DNA of 33,032 nt from contig NZ_MTFE01000010.1 of assembly GCF_001953305.1 (NCBI RefSeq), forward strand, positions 2,071,529-2,104,560. The letters run 5' to 3'. A program made the translations under genes and the position numbers. The DNA comes from Cnuella takakiae. GTDB taxonomy: Bacteria > Bacteroidota > Bacteroidia > Chitinophagales > Chitinophagaceae. Below are positions 1 to 11,300 of this stretch, piece by piece. Every line of letters begins with the position of its first letter. Within the stretch, counting starts at the first letter, position 1. A model generated the notes under the pieces. That model did no database searches. It was not told the DNA's origin and saw nothing but the letters and a program-made list of their open reading frames with translations.

Positions 1-34
1 AAAAAATAGTTGCTTGCGTAAAGCCGCAGAGCAT

Positions 35-1231
35 TCAAAGGCGAAAGGTTTTGTTGCGGTAGAGTTCGTCCAGCGGGTTGACAATCTGGATGAGGTCCTG
101 GCGTTTGACATGCAGGTAGCGCTCCGTGGTACGGATCTGGAAATGGCCCAACAGGTCTTTGATGTATTTGATGTCAATACCCTTTTCCAGCAGGTGGGTA
201 GCAAAGCTGTGCCGAAGGGCATGAAAGCTTACCTGTTTGCGGATGCCTGCGGCTTTTTTGGCTTCATTAAAAACATGTTGTGCCGTGCGTGCACTGAGTG
301 GCGTACCTGCAACGGGGCCTTCGAAAAGAAATACCTGTGGCCGCGGACTTGAGTGTCGGATATAAGCCCGCAGGATATCCAGCAACAATACACTTAGCCC
401 AACATAACGGTCTTTCTTGCCCTTGCTCTGTGCTACCAGTATTTGCATCCGGTCGCTGTCGATATCGGCAAGCCGCAGGCCTACGACCTCGCTTACCCGC
501 AAACCGGCACTGTAGGCCGTAAACAGGATGGCTTTGTGCTTCAGGGTGCCTGCTGCCACAAAAAGGCGCTCCAATTCCCGCTCGCCTAAAACTTTGGGCA
601 ACAGTACCGGTTTTTTAGGCCGGGGTATCTCCCAAAAGAACTTGTCGCGGCCCAACACCTGTTCGAAATAAAACTTGATGGCATTGATGCGGCTGTGGGC
701 CGTCTGTTCCGAAATGCCTTCTTTTTCCATGCAGTACACCATGTAACGCCGCATATCATCGGCTGTGAGGCTGTCTATGGCGCGTTTCTTTAAAAGCTTC
801 ATCAATTGGAGCAGTTCATTGCGGTAAGTGGTAAGCGTACTGTTGCTGTAAGCCTGTAGTTTGATCTGTTGTACAAATCGCACCAGTTCGGAAAGATTGT
901 GGTCGCTGAGTTGCCAGGCGGGTGAGTTGGCGATGGTGGCAGGTTTTAATACGCCATCTTTTTGTGGATAGGTGGCCATGATGGCTTTTCGCCGCTCACC
1001 GTACTGCCGGAGGGCGGTTTCTTCCCACGCTACCTCATTGGCCAGCAGGTTGTGGGCTTTACGGTAAGCTTCAGGTGTCATGGGCAGGTACCAGCACCGG
1101 TGCGGCTGGCTCCATTTTACCTTGGGGATCCGCCTAACCAATCCTTCGGTGATCTTATCGGGGGCAAACTGCAGTGCAATACATTCCGCTCCGTTAAGGA
1201 TTAGTGGTCGTAAGGTTAGTTTAGGTCCCAT
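35..1231 (-). CDS. Tyrosine-type site-specific recombinase/integrase
   Basis: Predicted 398-residue tyrosine recombinase that cuts and rejoins DNA through a covalent 3'-phosphotyrosine. With the ATG at 1231 as residue 1, the C-terminal catalytic domain shows the full active-site set: Arg245 in AGLRVSEV, Lys270 in the QSKGKK hairpin, His337 and Arg340 in HALRHSF, His363 in LLGH, and the nucleophile Tyr372 in TTERYLHV. A SAM-like core-binding domain covers roughly residues 110-200. The first 100 or so residues form an extra N-terminal region that includes HRCWYLP. A TTG five codons upstream is also open, but the ATG is preferred. The motifs resemble XerD and integron-integrase types, but no dif or attC site can be identified. 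An 11-bp tandem array lies upstream. Family call is secure; the substrate is unknown. Confidence 0.93.
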   Translation of the reverse strand: MGPKLTLRPLILNGAECIALQFAPDKITEGLVRRIPKVKWSQPHRCWYLPMTPEAYRKAHNLLANEVAWEETALRQYGERRKAIMATYPQKDGVLKPATIANSPAWQLSDHNLSELVRFVQQIKLQAYSNSTLTTYRNELLQLMKLLKKRAIDSLTADDMRRYMVYCMEKEGISEQTAHSRINAIKFYFEQVLGRDKFFWEIPRPKKPVLLPKVLGERELERLFVAAGTLKHKAILFTAYSAGLRVSEVVGLRLADIDSDRMQILVAQSKGKKDRYVGLSVLLLDILRAYIRHSSPRPQVFLFEGPVAGTPLSARTAQHVFNEAKKAAGIRKQVSFHALRHSFATHLLEKGIDIKYIKDLLGHFQIRTTERYLHVKRQDLIQIVNPLDELYRNKTFRL

Positions 1232-1315
1232 CTCCTGAAAGTACAAAGACGTGCAAGCCCCGTCAAGTGGCGGTGCCGATCAAAGGTTTTATGCAGGCCT
1301 TTTGTGTCATCCTTG

Positions 1316-1392
1316 TCCCCGTGTTCTTCCTACCTTCTCCCTAGGATGTCCCTACTATATCCCTAGTATATCCCTACTCTTTCCCACTTTGC
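1316..1392. repeat. Tandem array with 11-bp period (TCCCTAnnATA-like)
   Basis: About seven consecutive 11-bp units, the central four being TCCCTAGGATG, TCCCTACTATA, TCCCTAGTATA and TCCCTACTCTT at 1338-1381. Degenerate units continue on both sides in the same phase. The array begins 85 bp upstream of the recombinase start. The 11-bp spacing, close to one helical turn, would place each unit on the same DNA face, as in iteron-like protein-binding arrays. No function is known. Confidence 0.7.
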
Positions 1393-1547
1393 CTACCCTT
1401 CACTTATCCAGGGTCCAACATTCAAGCTTGTTGCATAGCCTATCGCTTTGGCCCGGAATTGATGTGCAGCAATGCATGGCATTGTGCCGTGTCCATTGAA
1501 GCTGGATGGGCATTCCTTCTGTTTCTGAAGTGAGGGTACAAAGTAGC

Positions 1548-1620
1548 AGGGGATGCCGAAACAAGTTCGGCATGACAGAACACACAGGCACCGTCATGCC
1601 GACGTATGTCGGCATCCCCT
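1548..1620. repeat. REP-like paired hairpin element
   Basis: Two hairpins face each other. One is ATGCCGAA-ACAAG-TTCGGCAT and the other is ATGCCGAC-GTAT-GTCGGCAT. The outer ends AGGGGATGCCGA (1548-1559) and TCGGCATCCCCT (1609-1620) are perfect inverted repeats of 12 bp. A further copy of the unit with two mismatches lies at 13326-13356, so this is a dispersed family. The rest of the 1232-1711 gap holds no supported gene. It does contain a small perfect hairpin, ATCGGC-TTTT-GCCGAT, at 1639-1654, beyond the stop of the M28 gene. Confidence 0.75.
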
Positions 1621-1711
1621 TCTATCTGATTAATTGCTATCGGCTTTTGCCGATCATCAAGTCACCTGCAACCAGGTACCTGCAACCGGTAATTGGCAAC
1701 CGGCAACCCGG

Positions 1712-3286
1712 CTAATCCAGCCCGCCCCTGCGGGTAGCTTTGCGTTGTGCCGGCCATTCGCCGCGTTTGCCATTGCTGTTCACGGGCAGCAAGGCTTTTT
1801 CGCGGGGTGTTGTTTGCGCATCTTCGCTGGCCATATAGGCGAGTATAACGGTAAGGAGCACGTTGTTTTGTACATCGTCCCACACGATCTTATCGTAGGT
1901 GTCGCGGTTGGTATGCCAGGTATAGTTGCCATAGCTCCAGCTCAGTGAGCTAAGCGAGAAGGCGGGTGCACCGGCTGCCACAAAAGAGGCATGGTCGGAG
2001 CCGCCGCCACCGGGTGTGCCGGGGAAGGAGGTCTGAATGCGGTTCTTCACGCTGTCGGGGGCGGGCGCCAGCCAGCGCTGGAGGTAGTCGTGGGCATAGA
2101 GGTAACCCTGTCCCGACAGGTTCACCACACGGCCGGTGCCATTGTCCTGGTTGAAAAGGGCCTGCAGTTTATTTACAATTTCAGGATGGTCTTCCACAAA
2201 AGCGCGGGAACCATTGAGGCCCTGCTCCTCGCTGCCCCAGTGGCCCACCAGGATGGTGCGCTTGGGATTGGGGTACAGCTTTTTGAGGATGCGCATGGCT
2301 TCCATCATGGTGATGGTGCCGGTGCCGTTGTCGGTAGCGCCGGTGCCGCCGTCCCAGCTGTCGAAGTGTGCAGATAGCATCACGTATTCCTCGGGTTTTT
2401 CAGTACCACGGATTTCTGCAATGGTATTGAAGGTGGGCACCACGCCCAGCTCTTTGGCGTCGGCACGTACGCTGATGCGGGGCTTCTGACCGCTTTCAGT
2501 AAGGCGGTATAATAGGCCATAGTCTTCCAGGGCAATATCAACAGTGGGAATCTTTTTGGTGCTGGCGCTGAAAATTTTGTTTACACCAAAACCCTGGCTC
2601 CAGTTGCTTTGCACAATTCCGGCTGCACCGGCGCTTTCCAGGGCCAGTGCAAGGGTGCGGGTGTTCAGGCCGGTATTGCCAATGCGCTTGGCCCAGTCGG
2701 CAGCAGCGGTGCGGCGTTCGTTGCGGATCTTGTCAACGGTTTCTTTCAAACCCCATTGCTCCAGGTTGTAATCGGGGCGGCCGCTGGGCTGCAGGGCCGA
2801 CAGGAGCACGAACCTGCCTTTTACCGAAGGCAGCCATTGTTTGAATGCAACGGAGTCGGCGAGCAGGGGCAGGAGAATGGTTTCGCCGGTGATGGTCTTG
2901 CCATTGGTACTTGGGCTCCAGGCCAGCTGCATGCCTTCGAGGGATTTCACGCGGGGGTGCACCATGTCGATGTGCGAAATGCCGCGTTCCCAGCCGCGCC
3001 ATTCACCCCATTTTTCGTTGCGGGCGGTCACACCCCAATCCTTGTATTTGGCCACAGCCCAGTCGTGGGCCTTCTGCATCTGCGGCGTACCCACCAGGCG
3101 GGGACCGATGCCGTCGATCAGTTCCTGCGCCAGGGGTTGGAGCTGGCTGTTGTTCATCACTTCTTTCATCACCGCCTGCACAAAAAGAGAGTCCTTGTTT
3201 TGGGCTTGTGTGGTGCTGTGGAGCAGCAGTACGGCGGAGAGGCCGATGGCTGCTTTTTTCGTACGGGTGTATAGTTGTTGGATCAT
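1712..3286 (-). CDS. Secreted M28-family zinc aminopeptidase/carboxypeptidase
   Basis: A 524-residue predicted exported metallopeptidase. It begins with a basic/hydrophobic signal peptide (MIQQLYTRTKKAAIGLSAVL) ending near TTQAQ. A PA-like insert precedes the catalytic domain, which carries the M28 co-catalytic zinc ligands: SAHFDSWDGGTGATDNGTG (His and bridging Asp), HWGSEEQGLNGS (Glu-Glu, catalytic base and ligand) and GGGGSDHASF (last His). The family removes amino acids from peptides in the periplasm or outside the cell. The ATG at 3286 directly precedes the signal peptide. The gene lies on the same strand as the downstream recombinase and the upstream M1 peptidase, but gaps of 480 and 285 bp argue for separate transcripts. 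Exact substrate is not determinable. Confidence 0.92.
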   Translation of the reverse strand: MIQQLYTRTKKAAIGLSAVLLLHSTTQAQNKDSLFVQAVMKEVMNNSQLQPLAQELIDGIGPRLVGTPQMQKAHDWAVAKYKDWGVTARNEKWGEWRGWERGISHIDMVHPRVKSLEGMQLAWSPSTNGKTITGETILLPLLADSVAFKQWLPSVKGRFVLLSALQPSGRPDYNLEQWGLKETVDKIRNERRTAAADWAKRIGNTGLNTRTLALALESAGAAGIVQSNWSQGFGVNKIFSASTKKIPTVDIALEDYGLLYRLTESGQKPRISVRADAKELGVVPTFNTIAEIRGTEKPEEYVMLSAHFDSWDGGTGATDNGTGTITMMEAMRILKKLYPNPKRTILVGHWGSEEQGLNGSRAFVEDHPEIVNKLQALFNQDNGTGRVVNLSGQGYLYAHDYLQRWLAPAPDSVKNRIQTSFPGTPGGGGSDHASFVAAGAPAFSLSSLSWSYGNYTWHTNRDTYDKIVWDDVQNNVLLTVILAYMASEDAQTTPREKALLPVNSNGKRGEWPAQRKATRRGGLD

Positions 3287-3405
3287 GGTATTGTTTTAAA
3301 CCACGGAGACAGGGAGGACAGGGAGTTGCACAGAGATGGTCTTTTTTCCTGCTGTCTGAATTGTTTCACGCGGAGGAGGGCGCAGAGGAGCGGAGGACGC
3401 GGAGG

Positions 3406-3440
3406 TTTCACGCAAAGGCGCTAAGTAGCAAAGACGCAAA
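3406..3440 (+). repeat. Dispersed 35-bp repeat, copy 1
   Basis: This 35-bp stretch begins TTTCACGCAAAGGCGCTAAG. A copy with only two mismatches occurs on the opposite strand at 15220-15254, far away and next to unrelated genes. It lies in the 3287-3571 gap, which is otherwise purine-rich low-complexity sequence built from GGAGGA and CGCGGAGG words, with no supported gene. Confidence 0.7.
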
Positions 3441-3485
3441 ACTTTAAACCGTGTACCTCAGTGTCGTAACTGGCTCCGTGGTTTT

Positions 3486-3520
3486 ATCAAAAAGAAGCCC
3501 CCGCAACACTACGGGGGCTC
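3486..3520 (-). terminator. Rho-independent terminator after the M1 peptidase gene
   Basis: AGCCCCCG (3496-3503) pairs perfectly with CGGGGGCT (3512-3519) around an 8-nt loop. On the minus strand the hairpin is followed by CTTTTTGAT, a U-rich tail. It lies about 50 bp past the stop of the minus-strand M1 gene, so it ends that transcript. A second C/G-rich palindrome (CCCCCTCCACCGGAGGGGG) sits at about 3541-3559. Confidence 0.7.
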
Positions 3521-3571
3521 CATATTATCGGGTTCCATCACCCCCTCCACCGGAGGGGGCTGGGGGGAGGC

Positions 3572-5950
<2,379 letters not shown>

Positions 5951-6006
5951 GTGTTCTGATTGGGAAAAATAGTGAGCTTGCAATATAAGGAAAGAAGGAA
6001 GTCGAT

Positions 6007-6030
6007 AGTCCGAAAAGTCCGGAAAGACGG
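6007..6030 (+). repeat. Dispersed 24-bp repeat (AAGTCCGGAAAGACGG family), copy 1
   Basis: The 24 bases here match the reverse complement of 18417-18440 with a single mismatch; the core AAGTCCGGAAAGAC also occurs at 18353-18366. It sits upstream of the M1 gene, next to stop-rich GTGATTAGTGATTAG sequence at about 6050-6064. Confidence 0.65.
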
Positions 6031-6110
6031 GAGTAAATGATGAGCGGTAGTGATTAGTGATTAGTAAAAGCATTTAAGGTACGGAGGAATGTAAATAGCT
6101 TATGAGCGGG

Positions 6111-6289
6111 CGTCATTGCGAAGCGCTAGCAGTAACTCCTGAAACGTAACCACTTGCGGCGCTGAAGCAATCCCCAGCTGCTGTAAGACACCCAAAGCTG
6201 TTCGCTCAGGAACCTGTAGGTGGCGGAGATTGCTTCAGCGCCGCGGGTGGTTGTGTATGTTCACACCCAAACGGCGCTTCGCAATGACG
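6111..6289. repeat. 179-bp nested inverted-repeat element (MITE- or large REP-like)
   Basis: The outer ends CGTCATTGCGAAGCGC (6111-6126) and GCGCTTCGCAATGACG (6274-6289) are perfect 16-bp inverted repeats. Inside, GCGGCGCTGAAGCAATC (6156-6172) and GATTGCTTCAGCGCCGC (6228-6244) are a second perfect pair of 17 bp. The element has no ORF and no clear target-site duplication in its flanks. It occupies most of the gap between the divergent M1 and HupE-like genes; the remainder (about 6295-6360) is low-complexity CCCAATCACC-type sequence. Confidence 0.75.
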
Positions 6290-6381
6290 TTCCTCATTCG
6301 GAAACTCCCGAGTCCCAATTCCTAATACCCAATCACCCAATCACCAATCCCTAATCACATTTCCTCTTATCTTGCCCGCCC

Positions 6382-7041
6382 ATGAGCGATTTTTCCTTTT
6401 ACTTCAGCCTGGGCTGGGAACACATCATGAGTATCGACGCCCTCGACCACATCCTGTTTGTACTGGTGCTGGCGGCCATTTACCTGCTGCAGGACTGGAA
6501 AAAAGTACTGGTACTGGTTACGGCCTTTACCATCGGCCACAGCATTACGCTGGCGCTGAGCGCCCTCCATATCATTTCGGTACCAACGGCACTGGTGGAG
6601 TTCCTCATTCCCTGCACCATCGTCATCACGGCGGTGAGCAACCTGTTCCAGAAAAGCTTTAACCACCGGGCCATCCGCCTCAACTATTTCCTGGCCTTGT
6701 TCTTCGGGCTGATCCACGGGCTGGGCTTTGCCAATACCCTTCGGTTTATATTGGCGCAGGACCAAAGCCTGGCCTGGGCGCTCTTTGGGTTCAACGTGGG
6801 ACTGGAAGCCGGGCAGGTAATCATCGTAACCATCATCCTCCTGTTGTCGCACTTTTTTGTACAGGTGCTGAAGGTACCGCGCAGGGAATGGGTGCTGTTT
6901 ATTTCGGCTGCCGTTTTTAGCCTGTCGCTGCAAATGGCACTGGAGCGGCTGCCGGGAAAAGAGGAGGCGGAGCCTGCTGTTCACATTGTTGTTCCCGCTA
7001 CCGATGCTGTTGCCCGATTGCACAAGGGTGACAACCGCTAA
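6382..7041 (+). CDS. HupE/UreJ-family membrane protein
   Basis: A 219-residue polytopic inner-membrane protein. It has about six hydrophobic segments (roughly 20-36, 42-62, 68-88, 100-118, 130-158, 168-185) and a polar C-terminal tail. Conserved family features are His14 in GWEHI, Asp22-His23 in ALDHILF, His53 in FTIGHS and His112 in GLIHGLGFAN, which together could bind a metal. HupE/UreJ proteins are associated with nickel or cobalt uptake in other bacteria. In this Bacteroidetes subgroup (HupE_UreJ_2-like) the substrate is unproven, and no urease or hydrogenase gene is visible here. The DUF6702 gene follows after 66 bp and is probably in the same operon. Confidence 0.85.
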   Translation: MSDFSFYFSLGWEHIMSIDALDHILFVLVLAAIYLLQDWKKVLVLVTAFTIGHSITLALSALHIISVPTALVEFLIPCTIVITAVSNLFQKSFNHRAIRLNYFLALFFGLIHGLGFANTLRFILAQDQSLAWALFGFNVGLEAGQVIIVTIILLLSHFFVQVLKVPRREWVLFISAAVFSLSLQMALERLPGKEEAEPAVHIVVPATDAVARLHKGDNR

Positions 7042-7107
7042 GCAAGTTTTAACGAGGCCCTATTTTAAATAAGCTCCACATTTGTATCCTGAAAACAGAA
7101 CAAATAC

Positions 7108-7635
7108 ATGTTGCGTTCCCTTCATAAATGGTGTTTGATCCTGATCCTGCCCCTGCTTTGGATAACGGGCACTGCGCTTAGCCCTAAGCCCGCATTCCAC
7201 CCGTTTTATATCGGGGTAACCGAGATCAACCACAATGCTGCCGACAAAACCCTGGAGGTCAGCTGCAAGGTTTTTATGGAAGATCTGGAGGAGGTGCTGA
7301 AGAAAACCAGCCGCAAGACCGTGGACCTCTCCAATGCCGCCCAGCAACAGCAAAACGAAGCCCTGGTGAACCAATATTTCCAGCAGCACCTGCGCATACT
7401 GGTGGGCGGCAAGCCGGCAGCCCTCAAGTTTATTGGTTTTGAAAAAGAAGCCGAATCGGTATATGCCTATTTTGAAAGTGCCGGCGTGCCGGCGGTAAAA
7501 AAGCTGGACATTGAAAACAGCATCCTCCACGATTTTACACCGGAACAAATCAATATCATGCATGTAACGGTGGGGGGGCAGCGCAAAAGCAATAAGCTCA
7601 ATTTCCCGGCACATAGCGCCAGTTTCCAGTTTTAG
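7108..7635 (+). CDS. DUF6702-family exported protein
   Basis: A 175-residue protein with an N-terminal signal peptide or membrane anchor (residues 1-25, LHKWCLILILPLLWITGTAL). The mature part opens with HPFYIGVTEINHN and continues in beta-strand-rich sequence (LEVSCKVFMEDLEEVLKK), which fits the uncharacterised Bacteroidetes family DUF6702. It has no recognisable catalytic motif. It lies 66 bp after the HupE-like gene and 27 bp before the DUF202 gene, on the same strand. A role at the cell envelope is likely from the signal sequence, but the function is unknown. The family call rests on remembered sequence pattern, not a search. Confidence 0.75.
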   Translation: MLRSLHKWCLILILPLLWITGTALSPKPAFHPFYIGVTEINHNAADKTLEVSCKVFMEDLEEVLKKTSRKTVDLSNAAQQQQNEALVNQYFQQHLRILVGGKPAALKFIGFEKEAESVYAYFESAGVPAVKKLDIENSILHDFTPEQINIMHVTVGGQRKSNKLNFPAHSASFQF

Positions 7636-7662
7636 TGGACCGGCTTTTGTAAGCAAGCAATT

Positions 7663-7950
7663 ATGTTCAATCAGGAGCCCCCGCAAAAGCCCCAGCCAGG
7701 GCTGAATGACCTGCTGGCTGTGGAGCGAACCCTTATGGCCAACGACCGCACCCTGCTGTCTTTTATCCGCACGGCGCTTTACTTCAGTGTTGCCGGTATT
7801 TCGCTACACCAGCTGATGCCCCAAGCCTTTAGTTGGGGACTTACCTATATGTTCCTGGCATTGGCGCTTCTGTTCCTGGTAGTAGGCCTGGTACGTTATC
7901 GCAATCAACTCCGGCGCATCCGTCAAAGCCAAAACAATATTGGCAGTTGA
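7663..7950 (+). CDS. DUF202 (YidH-like) small membrane protein
   Basis: A 95-residue protein. Residues 17-40 carry the DUF202 signature VERTLMANDRTLLSFIRTAL, followed by two predicted membrane helices (about 40-58 and 64-85) joined by a short loop. A positively charged tail (RYRNQLRRIRQSQ) should lie in the cytoplasm. DUF202 proteins are small inner-membrane proteins of unknown function. It starts 27 bp after the DUF6702 stop, so it is probably the last gene of a three-gene operon with the HupE-like gene. Confidence 0.85.
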   Translation: MFNQEPPQKPQPGLNDLLAVERTLMANDRTLLSFIRTALYFSVAGISLHQLMPQAFSWGLTYMFLALALLFLVVGLVRYRNQLRRIRQSQNNIGS

Positions 7951-8299
7951 AAAGTCTGAATGCTCATTTTTCCAAATCTACACGCGCCGGTTGCTCTGGA
8001 AACAATCACCTTTTCAGGCAGCCCTTACCTGTTCCGGTAATTCAATAAAGAAAGGTATTTAACCAAGCGGTCATATGCCGGAACAGGTCTGGCTTTGTCC
8101 TTCACTTTCATTTTGCCCAAAAAGCAATGCCTATACAGGAGCCTGAAATAAACCCATAACCCGCAATTGCTTTCCTGTAAGGTTCATTGCCCTGAAAATG
8201 GGTAAACGCACTAACGGAAAATACTCAAAGCCCTGGATTGATTTCCCTTAGTGGGCAGGAATAGGTGCCGGATAAATAGTGCCCAGGGGAATACAAATC
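7951..8299. other. Gap without a supported gene; one long-loop inverted repeat
   Basis: The only clear structure is CCTGTTCCGG (8028-8037) with its perfect inverse CCGGAACAGG (8078-8087), separated by 40 bases. A 38-codon minus-strand open stretch (8111-8224) reads like a protein C-terminus but has no start and is bounded by stops on both sides; see findings. Confidence 0.5.
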
Positions 8300-8307
8300 T
8301 ATTTTTG
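8300..8307 (+). promoter_or_regulatory. Candidate Bacteroidetes -7 box for the PKD gene
   Basis: TATTTTTG is an exact match to the Bacteroidetes -7 consensus TAnnTTTG. It ends 13 bp before the start codon at 8321, which would leave a very short leader. No convincing TTG -33 element is seen at the expected distance, so the call is tentative. Confidence 0.3.
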
Positions 8308-8320
8308 ATTTCATATTTCC

Positions 8321-11300
8321 ATGAAATCCAAAATATCCTTTGTGAATCGCGTCGCCTGGCGTTGTTTCCTCACCATACTATTGGTCCATGCGGCACCGGC
8401 TTTGTTTGCACAGCTGGTTGCCGATTTTACCATCGACCGTAAGGAAGGTTGTGCCCCGCTGTCGGTTTTGTTTACCAATAAAACCACCGGCGCCACAGCC
8501 GCTGCCCGCTACCAGTGGAACCTGGGGAACGGCAATACCTCCACGCTGTTTTCGCCAGGTGCTACCTACCGCACCGAGCAAGCTTTTATTGTTACCCTAA
8601 CGGTTACCGATGGCGCCAGCACTGCTACCAAGTCGGATACCATCCGGGTGTTTCGTAAGCCTGCGGTTACTTTTAACGCCAATACCAGGGCGGGATGTTT
8701 TCCGCTGGCCGTGCAGTTTGGCAGCAATGTACAGGCAGGCGATGGCACCATTACCGGCTATACCTGGGATTTCGGCGATGGCACCGTTACGCAGGGCTTG
8801 TCGGAGGCGGCGCCTGCGCATACCTATAATTTTGTACAAAAGGCAGCAGTCAGCCTTACCGTTACCAATAGCATGGGTTGTTTTACTACCTTGGAGCAGC
8901 CTGCCATGATCGATGTGCAGCCTGGCGTACAGGCCCGTTTTTCAGCCGATAAAAAATACCTCTGCCAGCCCGGTGAGGCCGTGCAGTTTACCAATGCCAG
9001 TACCGGCACGGGTACACTCAGCTACCGCTGGGATTTTGGCGATGGCAACACCGCTACCACTGAATCGCCGCGGCATGTGTACAACAGCCGGGGCCGTTTT
9101 ACGGTAAAACTGCAGGTGACCGGCAGCCAGGGGTGTGTTCAGGAAATGGTGATGCCCGGCCTGGTCAATGTTGGCGATTTTTCGGTAGGTATCCAGCTGC
9201 CTGGGGAGGCTTGTATTCAAAGCCCGGTGCCGATGAAGGCCCTGCTGAGCCCCGCCGCCGACTCGGTGCGCTGGAACTTCCATAACGGCATGGCAAGCGC
9301 CCTCACCGATTCGGTAGCGCCGGTATTCAGTACAGCCGGCACTAAAAACATTGGTCTTACCGCTTACTGGGGAGGTTGCGCGGCAACGAGCAGCGCCAAC
9401 CTCCGGGTGCAGGCGCCACCCGCCCTCCGCGGATTTGTGCAGGCGCCGGTAGCTTCCTGCCAGTTGCCTTATACCGTGCAGCTGCAGGATACTGCCGGGG
9501 GTGTTGCCGCCCGCGACTGGCAACTGGCCGGCCAGCCTGCCCAGGATGGCCCTGCCGCAACGTATACGTTTACAGAATACGGCACTTACCCGGTAAACCT
9601 CACCGTACGCAATGCAGCCGGTTGTGCCAGCACGGTGGTGCAAAACATCGCAGTGATCCGCCCCGAGGTAAAGATCACGATTGCCGCTACCAGCAGCCGC
9701 TATGGCACCGCCGATTGCGAAGGCCTGAAGATTCGATTTGCTACCCAAAGTGCCGTTGCGCTTACCCACTACCGCTGGGATTTTGGCGATGGCAGCCCAG
9801 CCGTTACCGGCTCCTCGCCACAGCACACCTTTAGCAAGGCCGGCCGCTATGCCGTGGTGCTCACCTTTACCACCGCCACAGGCTGCACCGATTCGGCCAT
9901 GTACCAATATGTGTCGGTGTACGCCAAACCGAACATTGATTTCAGCGGTCCTGCTACGGTGTGCAGTTCCAACCCTGTTGGCTTTACCGCCACCAGCGAT
10001 ACCACCGTGCGCCAGTACTACTGGAACTATGGCGATGGGGCGGGTTGGGACACGATTACCACCATCCACGCGTACAACGAACACAAGTATACCCGCGAGG
10101 GCACTTATACCGTTACCCTTGTGGCCAATGGCGGCGGCGCCTGTGCCGATACGGTGGTAAAGACCAATATCATTACCGTTTTCCCGCCCTTCCAGGCCAT
10201 CCAGAATGTTTTCCACGATTGCCTGGTGGACCGCAACCGGGTTTTCCTGCAACTGAATACCCGGAGCGTAGTATCGGGTACCTGGGATTTTGGCGACAGT
10301 ACCACCCAAACGGCGGTTCCGGTGGCCCTGAACCTGGTACCCCACAGTTTTGCCACCCCGGGTATTTACCGCGTAAAACATACTTCGGTAAATGGCAACT
10401 GTACCGCTGTAGACTCCATTTATGTACCCATTCCCGGTAAACAAACGCCGGTGCTGAGTGGCAGCAAACCCTTTGTTTGCCTGGAGGATACGGTAACCCT
10501 TACCATCAGCGGGGTGCACCTGCTGGATACCAACTTTATTGCCAGCAGCAGCCAGTACCACCTCAGCCAGCTTACCTATGGCGACGGTTCGCCGTTCACT
10601 GGCGTAATACGGGTGCTGGACAGCAACTGGGTGAGTGGTTATAAGGTGGTGCTTTCCGGTGCCCGTATCAACAGCTCGGGTATCAGGGCTTTTATCAAAT
10701 CGGCCATTACTGGTTGTGTGGACAGTTCCAACATTTTCGCGGTACGCTTTTCGGGACCAACAGCACGGATTGGCGCCATTACGCCGGTATGTTTTAATAA
10801 TGCGGTACAGCTGCGTGATTCTTCTGCGGGTGCCCTGGTAAACTGGCAGTGGCAGGTAGGCGGCGAATGGCTGCCACAGCAAAGCCTTGGCGGCGATACC
10901 CTGGTGCGGCTGCCTGCTCCCGGCAATTATGCGCTGAACCTGAAAGTAATCGATGCCGATGGATGTTACCATTTTGCACAACTGGAAGGAGGCCTCAATG
11001 CCCTGGGCGTCAAAGCCGGTTTCCAGTTGCCCGATACGGTTGTGGCCATCAATACGGAGGCGCAGTTTACCAATACTTCGCAAGTGGCACCCGGGGCGGC
11101 GGTCAGCTATAGCTGGACCTACGATGCCGGCCGCCGCCATGCTACCGTTACCGACCTGGTGTACCGTTATCCCAATATTGGCTGGGATACCCTTCGGCTG
11201 GTGGCCCGCACCGTTGAAGGCGCCTGTGCCGATTCGGCTTTTGGCATCATCCACCACGATAATATCAATGCCAAGTTCACTTTTACGGCTACCTATATCA

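Noticed and set aside
1316-1392. CRISPR array
   Set aside because: Units are 11 bp with no spacers, and there are no cas genes in the window.
6367-7023. 218-codon minus-strand frame opposite the HupE-like gene
   Set aside because: Gln/Arg-rich translation without any domain, antisense to a well-formed membrane protein.
6382-7041. Nickel transporter of a urease or hydrogenase cluster
   Set aside because: HupE/UreJ similarity suggests it, but there are no urease or hydrogenase genes nearby, so the specific role is not claimed.
8942-11257. 771-codon open frame on the minus strand inside the PKD gene
   Set aside because: It lies fully antisense to a clear PKD/CHU_C protein and its translation has no recognisable domain; it is a shadow produced by codon bias.
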